Shown here one piece after another: positions 34,587 through 43,641 of a stretch of 64,000 nt of DNA (the stretch's first letter is position 1; every line of letters begins with the position of its first letter). Both the position numbers and the translations under genes were made by a program. This DNA is from Kutzneria buriramensis (GTDB lineage: Bacteria > Actinomycetota > Actinomycetes > Mycobacteriales > Pseudonocardiaceae), in contig NZ_QUNO01000029.1 in the NCBI RefSeq assembly GCF_003387475.1, forward strand, positions 33,483 to 97,482. Reading direction: 5' to 3'. Under the pieces are notes generated by a model that did no database searches, was not told the DNA's origin, and saw only the letters and a list, made by a program, of their open reading frames with translations.

Positions 34587-35468
34587 TCAGCGGCGTAGCG
34601 GGGTGTGCAGTAGGCCGCTGGCGACGGCGTCGGCGATGGTCAAAGTCGTGGCGCTGCGGGCGTGGCGGTTGCGGAGGTCGACGATGGTGCGCAGGTCGTC
34701 GACCGTGAGGGTGCTGTCGGTGACCAGGCCTTGGGTCGGATCGGTGAGGATCGCGAGGTGGCGGGCGGCGGTGGCCTCGGTGAGGCCGAGGCGGCGCTCG
34801 ATCGCTGCGGTGGCGATGGCGGGGTGCGAGCGGATCGCACGGGCGGTGGTGGTCACGACGTCGAGCAGGGTCGACAGGTCATCGCCGTTGTGGGCCAAGG
34901 AGTCGGCGGTCGCGGCGAGGACGGTGCCGACGTAGGGGCCGATTTCGGTCACGGAGGCGCCGCGAACGGCGCCGTGATCCTCGGCGAGGAGGTCGTTGCC
35001 GGCGTTCAGGACGGTGCAATCGATTGCACCGTCAATTAGGGCGCGGGCGCGGCGGGGAGTCGAGCCGACGGTCGTGACCTGGTAGTCGACGTCGCGCGAG
35101 AGACCGGCGCGGGCCAGCAGTTCGTAGCCGATGAAGGCGAAACCGGAGCCGGGGACGTCGACGCCGAACGTGCCGAGGCGGCGGGCGGGGCCGGTGAACA
35201 GGCTCAGGCCCAGGCCGCGGTCGATGGCGCCGAGGATTCGGACGTCGTCGGTGCGGCCCAGGGGGTTGTCGGGGACGAGGCGGTAGGCCAGCACGTTGTC
35301 GGGGTTGGTGAACACGGCGTCGAGGCGGCCCTCGAACAGGTCGGTGAACTGCTGGGACGACGACTGCGCGGGCGACTCCACGACGGTGAGGCCGGCGTCG
35401 ACCAGGGCGCCGGTGGCGACCTCCAGCAGGACGGAGGGGCTGAACGTGCCGAGGCGGATGGTGCGCAT
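34587..35468 (-). CDS. Soluble periplasmic-binding-like protein (NMT1/ABC-substrate type)
   Basis: 293 residues. The start IRLGTFSPSVLLEVA and segments DAVFTNPDNVLAYRLV, LGTFGVDVPGSGFAFIGYELL and DCTVLNAGNDLL follow the two-lobe fold of substrate-binding or LysR-sensor domains. No signal peptide, lipobox or HTH is present, so it should stay in the cytoplasm; it may be a ligand sensor or an enzyme on the same fold. AGGAGG lies 6 nt before the ATG. A 24-bp perfect palindrome matching the LacI boxes is inside the coding region (35010-35033). Confidence 0.6.
   Translation of the reverse strand: MRTIRLGTFSPSVLLEVATGALVDAGLTVVESPAQSSSQQFTDLFEGRLDAVFTNPDNVLAYRLVPDNPLGRTDDVRILGAIDRGLGLSLFTGPARRLGTFGVDVPGSGFAFIGYELLARAGLSRDVDYQVTTVGSTPRRARALIDGAIDCTVLNAGNDLLAEDHGAVRGASVTEIGPYVGTVLAATADSLAHNGDDLSTLLDVVTTTARAIRSHPAIATAAIERRLGLTEATAARHLAILTDPTQGLVTDSTLTVDDLRTIVDLRNRHARSATTLTIADAVASGLLHTPLRR
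35010..35033. promoter_or_regulatory. Intragenic 24-bp palindrome with LacI-type core
   Basis: The core TGCAATCGATTGCA (35015-35028) is extended by GACGG and CCGTC into a perfect 24-bp palindrome inside the binding-protein gene. It is the best-matching copy of the repeated operator and could act as an auxiliary site for DNA looping with 34497 or 35568. Confidence 0.6.
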
Positions 35469-35567
35469 CTGGCCTCCTCTGGCCGGAAGTCTAGTGATGT
35501 GCATCGTTCGCAGCGTCTTTTCCGCTGACGAGGCTTGACGGGACGGTACGCCTCGGAGGACTGTGAG

Positions 35568-35581
35568 TGCAATCGATTGCA
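35568..35581. promoter_or_regulatory. LacI-type operator before the dehydrogenase operon
   Basis: TGCAATCGATTGCA is a perfect 14-bp palindrome ending 3 bp before GGAGGT, the ribosome binding site of the gene at 35598. It is well placed to control the rightward operon and, at a distance, the leftward binding-protein gene. Confidence 0.7.
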
Positions 35582-35597
35582 ACTGGAGGTGTCCACG

Positions 35598-36539
35598 ATG
35601 GCCAGTCCGGGTGAGAGCGGGATCGGCTGGATCGGCGCCGGTCGCATGGGCGCGGAACTGGTCCGCCGGCTGTGCGCGGCCGGCTACGACGTCGCGGTCT
35701 ACAACCGAACCCGCGGCAAGGCCGAGGCGCTGGTCGAGCACGGTGCGCACGTCGTCGACCAGCCGGTGGACCTGGCCGGCCGGGACATCGTGTTCACCAT
35801 GGTGGCGGCGTCGGCCGACCTCGAGGAAGTGACCTCGGGCGAGGGCGGCCTGTTCACGCACCCCGACGCCGCGCCCAAGGTGCTGATCGACTCCTCCACG
35901 GTGTCCGAGGAGGCCTCGGCGGCGGTGCGGGTGGCCGCCCGCAAGCGCGGATCCGAGTTGCTGGCCGCGCCGGTCAGCGGCAACCCGAAGGTCGTCGCCT
36001 CGGGCAAGCTGACGCTGGCGGTGTCGGGGCCGCGACCGGTGTTCGACGAGGTCGAGCCGGTGCTGCGGGCACTCGGCCGTGGGGTCACGTACGTCGGCGA
36101 GGACGAGGTCGCGCGGCTGGTCAAGATCGCGCACAACGTGTTCCTCGGCGTGGTGATCCAGTCGCTGGCGGAGATCACCGTGCTGGCCGAGAAGGGCGGC
36201 GTCAGCCGGGCCGCCTTCCTCGACTTCGTCAACGACTCCGTGATGGGCTCGACGTTCAGCCGCTACAAGTCACCGGCGCTGGTGAACCTGGACTTCACGC
36301 CCACCTTCACGATGCCGTTGCTGCGCAAGGACTTCGACCTCGGCCTGGCCGCCGCGCGCACTCTCGAGGCGCCGATGCCGCTGGCCTCGGCGACGGCGCA
36401 ACTGGTCGCCGAGGCGATCGGCGCAGGGCACACCGACGAGGACTTCGCGACACTGCTGTTGGAGCAGGCCCGCCGCTCGGGGATCACCCTCGAGGCCGAG
36501 AACGCGGCCGTGGACGACGGGTTGACGCCCGATGAGTGA
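35598..36539 (+). CDS. 3-hydroxyisobutyrate dehydrogenase-family oxidoreductase
   Basis: 313 residues. The NAD(P) loop IGWIGAGRMGAELVRRL lies at the start, the substrate loop LLAAPVSGNPKVVASGKLT near residue 125, and the catalytic Lys in ARLVKIAHNVFLG near 175. Family members oxidise beta-hydroxyacids such as 3-hydroxyisobutyrate or tartronate semialdehyde. GGAGGT lies 7 nt before the ATG, directly after a perfect LacI-type palindrome. The stop is 8 bp inside the M24 gene, so they are coupled. Confidence 0.88.
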   Translation: MASPGESGIGWIGAGRMGAELVRRLCAAGYDVAVYNRTRGKAEALVEHGAHVVDQPVDLAGRDIVFTMVAASADLEEVTSGEGGLFTHPDAAPKVLIDSSTVSEEASAAVRVAARKRGSELLAAPVSGNPKVVASGKLTLAVSGPRPVFDEVEPVLRALGRGVTYVGEDEVARLVKIAHNVFLGVVIQSLAEITVLAEKGGVSRAAFLDFVNDSVMGSTFSRYKSPALVNLDFTPTFTMPLLRKDFDLGLAAARTLEAPMPLASATAQLVAEAIGAGHTDEDFATLLLEQARRSGITLEAENAAVDDGLTPDE

Positions 36540-37773
36540 GCGGCCGATCCCCGCGCCCGGCCACGGCGCGGTCGACTTCGAGCAGCGCGTCGACTTCGAC
36601 CGGCTGCGCGGGCACCGCCTGGCCCGCGCGAAGGAGGCCCTGCAGGGCAGCGAATGCGGCGCGTTCCTGCTGTTCGACTTCTACAACATCCGCTACACCA
36701 CGCAGACGTGGATCGGCGGCGCACTCGGCGACAAGATGACCCGGTACGCGCTGCTCACCCGGGACGGCGAGCCGATGTTGTGGGACTTCGGCTCGGCGGC
36801 GCGGCACCACCAGCTGTACTCGCCCTGGCTGGCGCCGGAGAACTGCCGCGCCGGCATGCTCGGGCTGCGCGGCGCGATCGCCCCGGAGGCGGGGCTGATG
36901 CGCGACGCCGTCACCCGGATCAAGGACCTCCTCACCCAGGCGGGCGTCGCCCACGCGCCGGTCGGCGTGGACATCGTGGAGCCGCCGTTCCTGTTCGAGA
37001 TGCAGCGGCAGGGGCTGAAGGTCGTCGACGCCCAGCAGTTGATGCTGGACGCCCGCGAGATCAAGTCGGTGGACGAGATCACCCTGCTGTCCCAGGCGGC
37101 CGCCATGGTCGACGGCGTCTACCAGGACATCGTGGAGGCCCTCAAGCCGGGCATCCGCGAGAACGAGATCGTCGCGCTGGCCAACAAGCGGCTCTACGAA
37201 ATGGGTTCCGACCAGGTCGAGGCGATCAACGCGGTGTCCGGCGAGCGCTGCAACCCGCACCCGCACAACTTCTCCGACCGCATCATCCGCCCCGGCGACC
37301 AGGCGTTCTTCGACATCATCCAGTCGTACAACGGATATCGCACCTGCTACTACCGGACGTTCGGCGTCGGCAGCGCCACCGCGTCGCAGCGCGACGCCTA
37401 CACCAGGGCGCGGCAGTGGATGGACGCCGCGATCGAGGCCGTGCGGCCCGGTGTCGGCACCGACGACATCGCCCGGGTGTGGCCGGCGGCAACGGAATTC
37501 GGCTTCGCCGACGAGATGGCGGCGTTCGGCCTCCAGTTCGGCCACGGGCTGGGGCTCGGCCTGCACGAGCGGCCGATCATCTCCCGGCTCAACAGCATCG
37601 GCCATCCGGTGGAGATCAAGGCCGGCATGGTGTTCGCGCTGGAGACCTACTGCCCGGCCTCGGACGGCTTCTCCGCCGCCCGCATCGAGGAAGAGGTCAT
37701 GGTGACCGAGCAGGGCGCTGCGGTGCTGACCAGGTTCCCGGCGCAGGAACTGTTCGTTGCCAATTCCTACTGA
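36532..37773 (+). CDS. M24-family creatinase/prolidase-like (DddP-like) protein
   Basis: 413 residues. The N-terminal domain (LLFDFYNIRYTTQTW, MLWDFGSAARHH) resembles the creatinase/DddP branch rather than methionine aminopeptidase. In the pita-bread domain the ligands are FFDIIQSYNGY (Asp), GHGLGLGLHERP (His), FALETYC (Glu) and RIEEEVMVTEQG (Glu), but the second Asp position (SDIxRT) reads TCYYRT, a Cys. One metal ligand is therefore lost, so a normal dinuclear site is unlikely. It might cleave a C-N or C-S bond in the same catabolic route. Confidence 0.75.
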   Translation: MSERPIPAPGHGAVDFEQRVDFDRLRGHRLARAKEALQGSECGAFLLFDFYNIRYTTQTWIGGALGDKMTRYALLTRDGEPMLWDFGSAARHHQLYSPWLAPENCRAGMLGLRGAIAPEAGLMRDAVTRIKDLLTQAGVAHAPVGVDIVEPPFLFEMQRQGLKVVDAQQLMLDAREIKSVDEITLLSQAAAMVDGVYQDIVEALKPGIRENEIVALANKRLYEMGSDQVEAINAVSGERCNPHPHNFSDRIIRPGDQAFFDIIQSYNGYRTCYYRTFGVGSATASQRDAYTRARQWMDAAIEAVRPGVGTDDIARVWPAATEFGFADEMAAFGLQFGHGLGLGLHERPIISRLNSIGHPVEIKAGMVFALETYCPASDGFSAARIEEEVMVTEQGAAVLTRFPAQELFVANSY

Positions 37774-37801
37774 TGGGCGCAACGCCTACTGAGGAGTGAG
37801 A

Positions 37802-39229
37802 ATGGCAGAGGACCTGTTCATTGGCGGCGAGTGGCGTCCCGCGTCCGACGGCGCGCGGATCACCGTCCTCGACCCGGCCACCGCCGAAACCCTGACCACC
37901 GTGGCGAACGGGACTGTCGAGGACGGCCTGGCCGCCGTCGGCGCGGCCGCCGCGGCGCTGCCGGCCTGGGCGGCGACCGCGCCTCGGCAGCGGGCGGATG
38001 TGCTGCTGAGGGCGTTCCAACTCATGCACGAGCGGTCCGAGGAGCTGGCGACGCTGATCGTCCGCGAGAACGGCAAGGCGCTGCCCGACGCCCGCGCCGA
38101 GTTGAACTACGCGGCCGAGTTCTTCCGTTGGTACGCCGAGGAGGCCGTGCGGGTCGCCGGCACCGTGCAGACCGCGCCCGGCGGCGCGAACCGGATTCTC
38201 GTGCTGCGCCAACCGATCGGCGTGAGCGTGCTGGTGACGCCGTGGAACTTCCCGGCGGCGATGGCCACCCGCAAGATCGGCCCCGCGTTGGCCGCCGGCT
38301 GCACGGTCGTGCTGAAGCCGGCATCGGAAACGCCGCTGACCGCGTTGGCGATCGCCGAGATTCTGGCCGAGGCCGGCGCGCCCGCCGGCACGGTCAACGT
38401 CGTGCCGTCCACGCGGTCCGGTGCCGTGGTGTCGGCCATGCTCGACGATCCCCGCGTGCGGAAGCTGTCGTTCACCGGCTCGACGGAGGTCGGGCGCAAG
38501 TTGCTCGCCGCCGCCGCTGAAAGTGTGGTGAGCACGTCGATGGAACTCGGCGGCAACGCCCCGTTCCTGGTGTTCGACGACGCCGACCTGGACGCCGCGC
38601 TCGACGGCGCGATGATCGCCAAGATGCGCAACGGCGGCCAGGCCTGCACCGCCGCGAACCGGTTCTTCGTGCAGAGGGGCGTGGCGGAGGAGTTCGGCCG
38701 GCGGCTCGCGGAGCGGATGAGCGCGCTGCGGGCCGGCCCCGGCATCGACCCGTCGGTCGAACTGGGGCCGCTGGTCAACGCCGCCGCCGTCGACAAGGTC
38801 AGCGAACTCGTCGACGAGACGGTGGCCGCCGGCGCAAGGGTGCTGACCGGCGGCAAGCGCCCGGACGGCCCCGGTTTCCACTACCCGGCAACGGTCCTCG
38901 CCGATGTGCCGGCAGGGGCGGCGATCCTCGCCGAGGAGATCTTCGGCCCGGTCGCGCCGGTGGTCGTGTTCGACGACGAAGCCGAGGCGATCGGGCTGGC
39001 CAACGACACCGAGCACGGCCTGGTGTCCTATGTGTACACCGGCGACCTGGCCCGCGGCCTGCGGCTGGCCGAGGCGCTGGAGTCCGGCATGGTGGGCCTC
39101 AACCGCGGCCTGGTCTCCGAGCCGGCGGCGCCGTTCGGCGGCGTCAAGCAGAGCGGCCTCGGCCGGGAGGGCGGGCACGAGGGGCTGCTGGAGTACACGG
39201 AGTCCAAGTACGTGGCAGTCACCTGGTGA
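37802..39229 (+). CDS. Aldehyde dehydrogenase (succinate-semialdehyde type)
   Basis: 475 residues. TPWNFPAAMATRKIGPALAA, MELGGNAPFLVFDDAD (general-base Glu) and GGQACTAANRFFV (catalytic Cys) are as in GabD-type semialdehyde dehydrogenases. NAD(P)+-dependent oxidation of an aldehyde to an acid is expected. The ATG at 37802 is preceded by GAGGAG at 7-nt spacing; the gap to the M24 gene is 28 bp, so it continues the same operon, and probably oxidises an aldehyde produced by the upstream enzymes. Confidence 0.9.
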   Translation: MAEDLFIGGEWRPASDGARITVLDPATAETLTTVANGTVEDGLAAVGAAAAALPAWAATAPRQRADVLLRAFQLMHERSEELATLIVRENGKALPDARAELNYAAEFFRWYAEEAVRVAGTVQTAPGGANRILVLRQPIGVSVLVTPWNFPAAMATRKIGPALAAGCTVVLKPASETPLTALAIAEILAEAGAPAGTVNVVPSTRSGAVVSAMLDDPRVRKLSFTGSTEVGRKLLAAAAESVVSTSMELGGNAPFLVFDDADLDAALDGAMIAKMRNGGQACTAANRFFVQRGVAEEFGRRLAERMSALRAGPGIDPSVELGPLVNAAAVDKVSELVDETVAAGARVLTGGKRPDGPGFHYPATVLADVPAGAAILAEEIFGPVAPVVVFDDEAEAIGLANDTEHGLVSYVYTGDLARGLRLAEALESGMVGLNRGLVSEPAAPFGGVKQSGLGREGGHEGLLEYTESKYVAVTW

Positions 39230-39241
39230 CCTGCGCGTCTC

Positions 39242-39247
39242 TATGCT
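39242..39247 (+). promoter_or_regulatory. Probable -10 element of a leaderless lacI-family transcript
   Basis: TATGCT ends 6 bp before the GTG at 39254, the usual spacing for a leaderless actinomycete mRNA; no ribosome binding site is seen. Confidence 0.4.
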
Positions 39248-39253
39248 GACGGG

Positions 39254-40243
39254 GTGGACAGGGTGCCGACGATCAAGGACGTCGCCGACCGGGCCGGCGT
39301 GCACGCGGCAACTGCCAGCCGGGCGCTGAACTCGGCGACCCGCGGCATGGTCAACGCGCGCACGGTGACCAGGGTCCTGGAGGCGGCCAAGGCGCTCGGC
39401 TACGCGCCGAACTCGGCGGCACGCAGCCTGCGGACGCGGACGTCCTCGGTCGCCGGCGTGATCATCCCGGACCTGCGCAACCCCGTGTTCCCGCCGATCG
39501 TGCGGGGCATCGAGGACGGCCTGCGCGAGGCCGGTTACATGGCGTTGCTGGGCAACACCGACGGCGACGCCGTGCGCGAGCGTGAGCTGTTCGACGCGAT
39601 GCGCGGCCGGCAGACCGACGGTTTCATCCTGGCCACCAGCCGTCGTGACGACGCGCTGCCCGCGGAGGTGCCGACGGTGCTGGTGAACCGCCGCACCGAC
39701 GCCGGCGGCGTGCCGTCGGTGACCGCGGACAACTCCGTCGGCGTGCACATGCTGGTCCGCGCATTGGTCCACCTTGGACACTCCAGGATCGGCCATGTGG
39801 CCGGCCCACGGCACCTCTCCACCGGCTGGGAACGCTATCGGGCCTTCGTGGACGCCATGGACGGCGCGGAGCCGGTCACCTTCGCCGAGGCGTTCACCGA
39901 GGACGCCGGCTTCGAGGCGACCCTGCGCCTGCTCGACACCGTGCCGGATCTGACCGCCATCGTCGCCGGCAACGACCTGATCGCCCTCGGCTGCTACGCG
40001 GCGCTGGCGTCGCGCGGCCTGCGGGTGCCCGAGGACATCTCGGTCACCGGCTTCAACGACATCCCGTTCGCCGACCGGCAGCGGCCGGGGCTCACCACGA
40101 TTCGCATCCCGCACTACGACATCGGCCTCGAATCGGCCCGGCTGCTGCTCGAACGCATCGCCAACCCGGCGGGGCCGGCGAAGCGGATCGTGCTGCCGGT
40201 GGAACTCGTCACCCGCGGCTCCACCGGGCCCGCCCGGAACTGA
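39254..40243 (+). CDS. LacI-family transcriptional regulator
   Basis: 329 residues. An N-terminal LacI HTH (PTIKDVADRAGVHAATASR) with the hinge helix (NSAARSLRTRTSSVAGVIIP) precedes a two-lobe sugar-binding-like domain (VTADNSVGVHMLVRAL, ISVTGFNDIPFADRQRPGLT). It lies between the two aldehyde dehydrogenase genes and probably represses the surrounding catabolic operons by binding the five TGCAATCGATTGCA-like sites. A GTG at 39263 is an alternative start and would give the usual short N-terminus. Confidence 0.92.
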   Translation: MDRVPTIKDVADRAGVHAATASRALNSATRGMVNARTVTRVLEAAKALGYAPNSAARSLRTRTSSVAGVIIPDLRNPVFPPIVRGIEDGLREAGYMALLGNTDGDAVRERELFDAMRGRQTDGFILATSRRDDALPAEVPTVLVNRRTDAGGVPSVTADNSVGVHMLVRALVHLGHSRIGHVAGPRHLSTGWERYRAFVDAMDGAEPVTFAEAFTEDAGFEATLRLLDTVPDLTAIVAGNDLIALGCYAALASRGLRVPEDISVTGFNDIPFADRQRPGLTTIRIPHYDIGLESARLLLERIANPAGPAKRIVLPVELVTRGSTGPARN

Positions 40244-40278
40244 TCGACGTCGCGAAAAGCGCACTGGTATGCCGCCGT

Positions 40279-40292
40279 TGCAATCGTTCGCA
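40279..40292. promoter_or_regulatory. LacI-type operator before the second aldehyde dehydrogenase
   Basis: TGCAATCGTTCGCA differs at two positions from the perfect palindrome at 35568 and lies 20 bp before the GTG start at 40313. Confidence 0.55.
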
Positions 40293-40312
40293 TCCGAGGA
40301 AGGAAAGCTATC

Positions 40313-41791
40313 GTGACCTCTGACGGCCGTTGGGGAGCGTTCATCGGCGGCGAGTGGGTGCTGCCCGCGGACGGCTCCTGGTTCTCCGTGCTCGAACCGG
40401 CGACCGGCGGCCACCTCGCCGAGGTCCTTGCCGCCGACGAGGCCCTGGTCGACCGGGCCGTCCGGGTCGCCCGCCGGGCGTATGAGGGCGAGTGGGGCCG
40501 GCTGACCCCGCGCGAGCGGGGCGGGCTGCTGCGCAAGGTCGCCGGGGTGATTCGTCAGCACGCCGACGAACTCGCCGAGCTGGAGGCCCGCGAGGTCGGC
40601 AAGCCGCGCCGGGACGCGGCGCGCTTCGACGTCTCCTTCAGCTCGGCCGGCTTCGACTACTTCGGCGGCCTCGCCGACACCCTGCACGGCACGATCCTCG
40701 ACCAGGGTGCGATCGAGGCCCGGGTGCACTACGAGCCCTACGGCGTGGTCGCCGCGATCCTGCCGTTCAACTGGCCCCCGCTGCACTTCACCAAGAAGGC
40801 CGCGCCCGCGCTGGCCGCCGGCAACACCGTCGTGATCAAGCCGGGGGAGCAGGCCCCGCTGGCGGTGCTGCGGCTGGTGGAGATCGTCAACCAGGTGCTG
40901 CCGCCCGGCGTCGTCAACGCCGTCGCCGGCCTGGCCGCCGGCCCCGCGCTGGCCGGTCACCCCGTAGTCGAGCGCATCACCTTCACCGGCGCCACCGCCA
41001 CCGGTCGGCACGTGCTGCGCTCCGCCGCCGAGAACCTGACGTACGCGACCCTGGAGCTCGGCGGCAAGAACGCGCTGATGGTGTTGGACGACGCCGACAT
41101 GCAGGTGGCGGTGGACGTCGCGGTGGAGGGCATGTTCTACAACCAGGGCGAGGCCTGCACGTCGACCTCGCGGATCCTTGTGCACCGCTCGCGCTACGAC
41201 GAGTTCGTGGAGCGCTTCGTCGCCAAGACGGCCACGCTGAAGGTCGGCGACGGCCTCGACCCGGACACCGACATCGGCGCGATGGTCGACGCCAGGCAGC
41301 AGCAGAAGGTCCTCGCCTACATCGACACCGCCGTCGGCGAGGGCGCGAAGATCGCCTACCAGGGCGAGGCACCGACCGAGGAGCGCCTTCGGGACGGTTT
41401 CTGGGTGCCGCCGACGGTGCTGGTCGACGTCCAGCCGCACCACACCGTTGCCCAGGAGGAGATCTTCGGGCCGGTGGCCTCGCTGATGGTGTTCGACACC
41501 GACGACGAGGCCGTGGCCGTCGCCAACGGCACCAGCTACGGCCTCACCGCCGCGATCATCACCACCGACCACTTCCGCGCGAGCCGGCTGGCCGAGAGGC
41601 TCGAGGCCGGGATGATCTTCGTCAACAACTACCTGCGGCGGTCGTTCCTCGGATCGCCGTTCGGCGGCGTGAAGGCCAGCGGCTTCGGCCGGGAGAACTG
41701 GGCCGAGACCCTGCACGAGTTCGTGCGGGCCAAGAACGTCCGCTTCCCGTCCGGCCGGCAGCCCGTCCCGGTGTGGCCGCCGGCCGACTGA
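40313..41791 (+). CDS. Aldehyde dehydrogenase (benzaldehyde/betaine-aldehyde type)
   Basis: 492 residues from a GTG with AGGAAAG upstream. LPFNWPPLHFTKKAAPALAA, LELGGKNALMVLDDADM (Glu) and NQGEACTSTSRILVH (catalytic Cys) are complete. It is about 40-50% alike by eye to the 37802 protein in its motif regions only, so the two are separate families rather than a recent duplication. Its own LacI-type operator at 40279 suggests independent control of the same pathway. Confidence 0.9.
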   Translation: MTSDGRWGAFIGGEWVLPADGSWFSVLEPATGGHLAEVLAADEALVDRAVRVARRAYEGEWGRLTPRERGGLLRKVAGVIRQHADELAELEAREVGKPRRDAARFDVSFSSAGFDYFGGLADTLHGTILDQGAIEARVHYEPYGVVAAILPFNWPPLHFTKKAAPALAAGNTVVIKPGEQAPLAVLRLVEIVNQVLPPGVVNAVAGLAAGPALAGHPVVERITFTGATATGRHVLRSAAENLTYATLELGGKNALMVLDDADMQVAVDVAVEGMFYNQGEACTSTSRILVHRSRYDEFVERFVAKTATLKVGDGLDPDTDIGAMVDARQQQKVLAYIDTAVGEGAKIAYQGEAPTEERLRDGFWVPPTVLVDVQPHHTVAQEEIFGPVASLMVFDTDDEAVAVANGTSYGLTAAIITTDHFRASRLAERLEAGMIFVNNYLRRSFLGSPFGGVKASGFGRENWAETLHEFVRAKNVRFPSGRQPVPVWPPAD

Positions 41792-41836
41792 CCGGCGGCG
41801 CCGGCCGCAAAGGCAGCCCGGTCTGCCCGAGCGGTC

Positions 41837-43510
41837 CTAGCCGAGAGCCGCGGCCAGGGATCGTCCGGCGGTGCGGCCGGTGAACACGCAGCCGCCGAGG
41901 AAAGTGCCCTCCAGCGCCCGATAACCGTGCACGCCACCGCCGCCGAAGCCGGAAACCTCGCCCGCCGCGTACATTCCCGGCAGCGGCTGGCCGTCGGCTT
42001 GCAGAACCCGCCCGGTGAGGTCCGTCTGGAGGCCGCCCAGCGTCTTGCGGGTGAGGATGTTCAGCCGGACGGCGATCAGCGGGCCGCCGGCCGGGTCGAG
42101 CAGCCGGTGCGGGGACGCGGTTCGTACCAGCAGGTCGCCGAGATACCGCCGTGCGCCGCGGATCGCCGTCAGCTGAGCGTCCTTCGTGAACGAGTTGGTC
42201 ACCTCGCGGTCGCGTGCCTCGATCTGCCGGCGCAGCGTGTCGACGTCGAGCAGCGTGTTGCCGGCGACCCGGTTCATGCCGGCCACCAGCTCCGACAGCG
42301 TTCGCGCGACGACGAAGTCCGGGCCCTTGTCCATGAACGCCCGCACCGGCGCGGGCGGCCCGGAGTGGAACACCCGGCCCAGGGTGGCGAGGATGTTCTT
42401 GCCGGTCAGGTCCGGGTTCTGCTCCGAACCGGACAGCGCGAACTCCTTGGCGATGATCTTCTCGTTCAGCACGAACCACGAGTGGTCGTGCCCGGTCTGC
42501 CCGATCGCGCGCAGGGTGCCGATGGTGTCGAAGCCCGGGAACGCGGGGGCCGAGAAGCGGTTTCCGCGCGCGTCGAACCACAGCGACGACGGGCCCGGCA
42601 GGATGCGGATGCCGTGGTTCGGCCAGATCGGCTCCCAGTCCTGGACGCCCTCGGTGTAGTGCCACATCCGGTCACGGTTGACCAGTCGCGCGCCGGCCTT
42701 CTCGCTGATGGCGAGCATCCGACCGTCCACATGGGCCGGAACTCCGGTCAGCATCCGTTGCGGCGCCGGGCCGAGCCGCTCGACGGGCCAGTTCGCGCGC
42801 ACCAGGTCGTGGTTCGCGCCGATGCCGCCGGAGGCCACCAGCACCGCCTGCGCGTGCAGCTCGAAGTCGCCGATCACGACCCGGGAACTCGCCGTGCCGC
42901 GAGGCGCGGCGCTCGGCTCGAGCACGGCTCCCCGGACGCCGTCGACGACCCCGTTGGTGACGGTGACCTCGTCGACCCGGTGGCGGAAGCGGAATTCCAC
43001 CAACCCGCGTTCGGCGGCGGCCCGCACCCTTCGTACGAACGGCTCGATCACCGCCGGGCCGGTGCCCCAGGTGACGTGGAATCGCGGCACCGAGTTGCCG
43101 TGGCCATCGGCCAGCTGGCCACCGCGCTCGGCCCAGCCGACCACCGGGAACCACCGCAAACCCCGGCCGTGCAGCCATGATCGCTTCTCACCCGCCGCGA
43201 AGTGCACGTATGCCTCGGCCCACTGCCGGGCCCAGAAGTCTTCCCCCAGCGGGTTGTCGACGCCGCGATCGAACGCCGCACTGCCCAGCCAGTCCTGCCG
43301 TGCCAGCTCCTCGGAGTCCCGCACGCACAGCAGCCGCTGCTCGAAGCTGTTGACCAGGAACATCCCGCCGAACGACCAGAACGCCTGGCCGCCCAGGCTG
43401 GCCTCGGGTTCCTGGTCCAGCAGCAGCACGCGGCGGCCGGCGTCGGCCAGTTCGGCGGTCGCGACCAGCCCGGCGAGCCCGCCGCCGACCACGATGACAT
43501 CGGCGTCCAT
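41837..43510 (-). CDS. FAD-binding dehydrogenase (3-ketosteroid dehydrogenase-like)
   Basis: 557 residues. The FAD motif VIVVGGGLAGLVATAEL begins at residue 5 and GMYAAGEVSGFGGGGVHGYR, the C-terminal FAD contact, lies near 515. This matches the FAD-dependent oxidoreductase_2/KstD-like family, many members of which have no known substrate. AAAGG lies 6 nt before the ATG. It is convergent with the second aldehyde dehydrogenase and has no LacI-type box of its own, so membership in the catabolic pathway is uncertain. Confidence 0.82.
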   Translation of the reverse strand: MDADVIVVGGGLAGLVATAELADAGRRVLLLDQEPEASLGGQAFWSFGGMFLVNSFEQRLLCVRDSEELARQDWLGSAAFDRGVDNPLGEDFWARQWAEAYVHFAAGEKRSWLHGRGLRWFPVVGWAERGGQLADGHGNSVPRFHVTWGTGPAVIEPFVRRVRAAAERGLVEFRFRHRVDEVTVTNGVVDGVRGAVLEPSAAPRGTASSRVVIGDFELHAQAVLVASGGIGANHDLVRANWPVERLGPAPQRMLTGVPAHVDGRMLAISEKAGARLVNRDRMWHYTEGVQDWEPIWPNHGIRILPGPSSLWFDARGNRFSAPAFPGFDTIGTLRAIGQTGHDHSWFVLNEKIIAKEFALSGSEQNPDLTGKNILATLGRVFHSGPPAPVRAFMDKGPDFVVARTLSELVAGMNRVAGNTLLDVDTLRRQIEARDREVTNSFTKDAQLTAIRGARRYLGDLLVRTASPHRLLDPAGGPLIAVRLNILTRKTLGGLQTDLTGRVLQADGQPLPGMYAAGEVSGFGGGGVHGYRALEGTFLGGCVFTGRTAGRSLAAALG

Positions 43511-43641
43511 GACGACCTTTCGTCGGTGTGCCGGGAATCGTATGCGCGCCAACGTGGTGATCGACCGATTGCCGACAGGCCGTGCCCCATCGGTCAATTC
43601 ATCACACGAAAGCGGCGTAACTCGTGCCGGTATCCCTCGGC

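Noticed and set aside
37697..41716. A minus-strand open frame of 1339 codons
   Set aside because: It lies opposite two aldehyde dehydrogenases and a LacI regulator with intact motifs; its product is low-complexity and has no recognisable domain.
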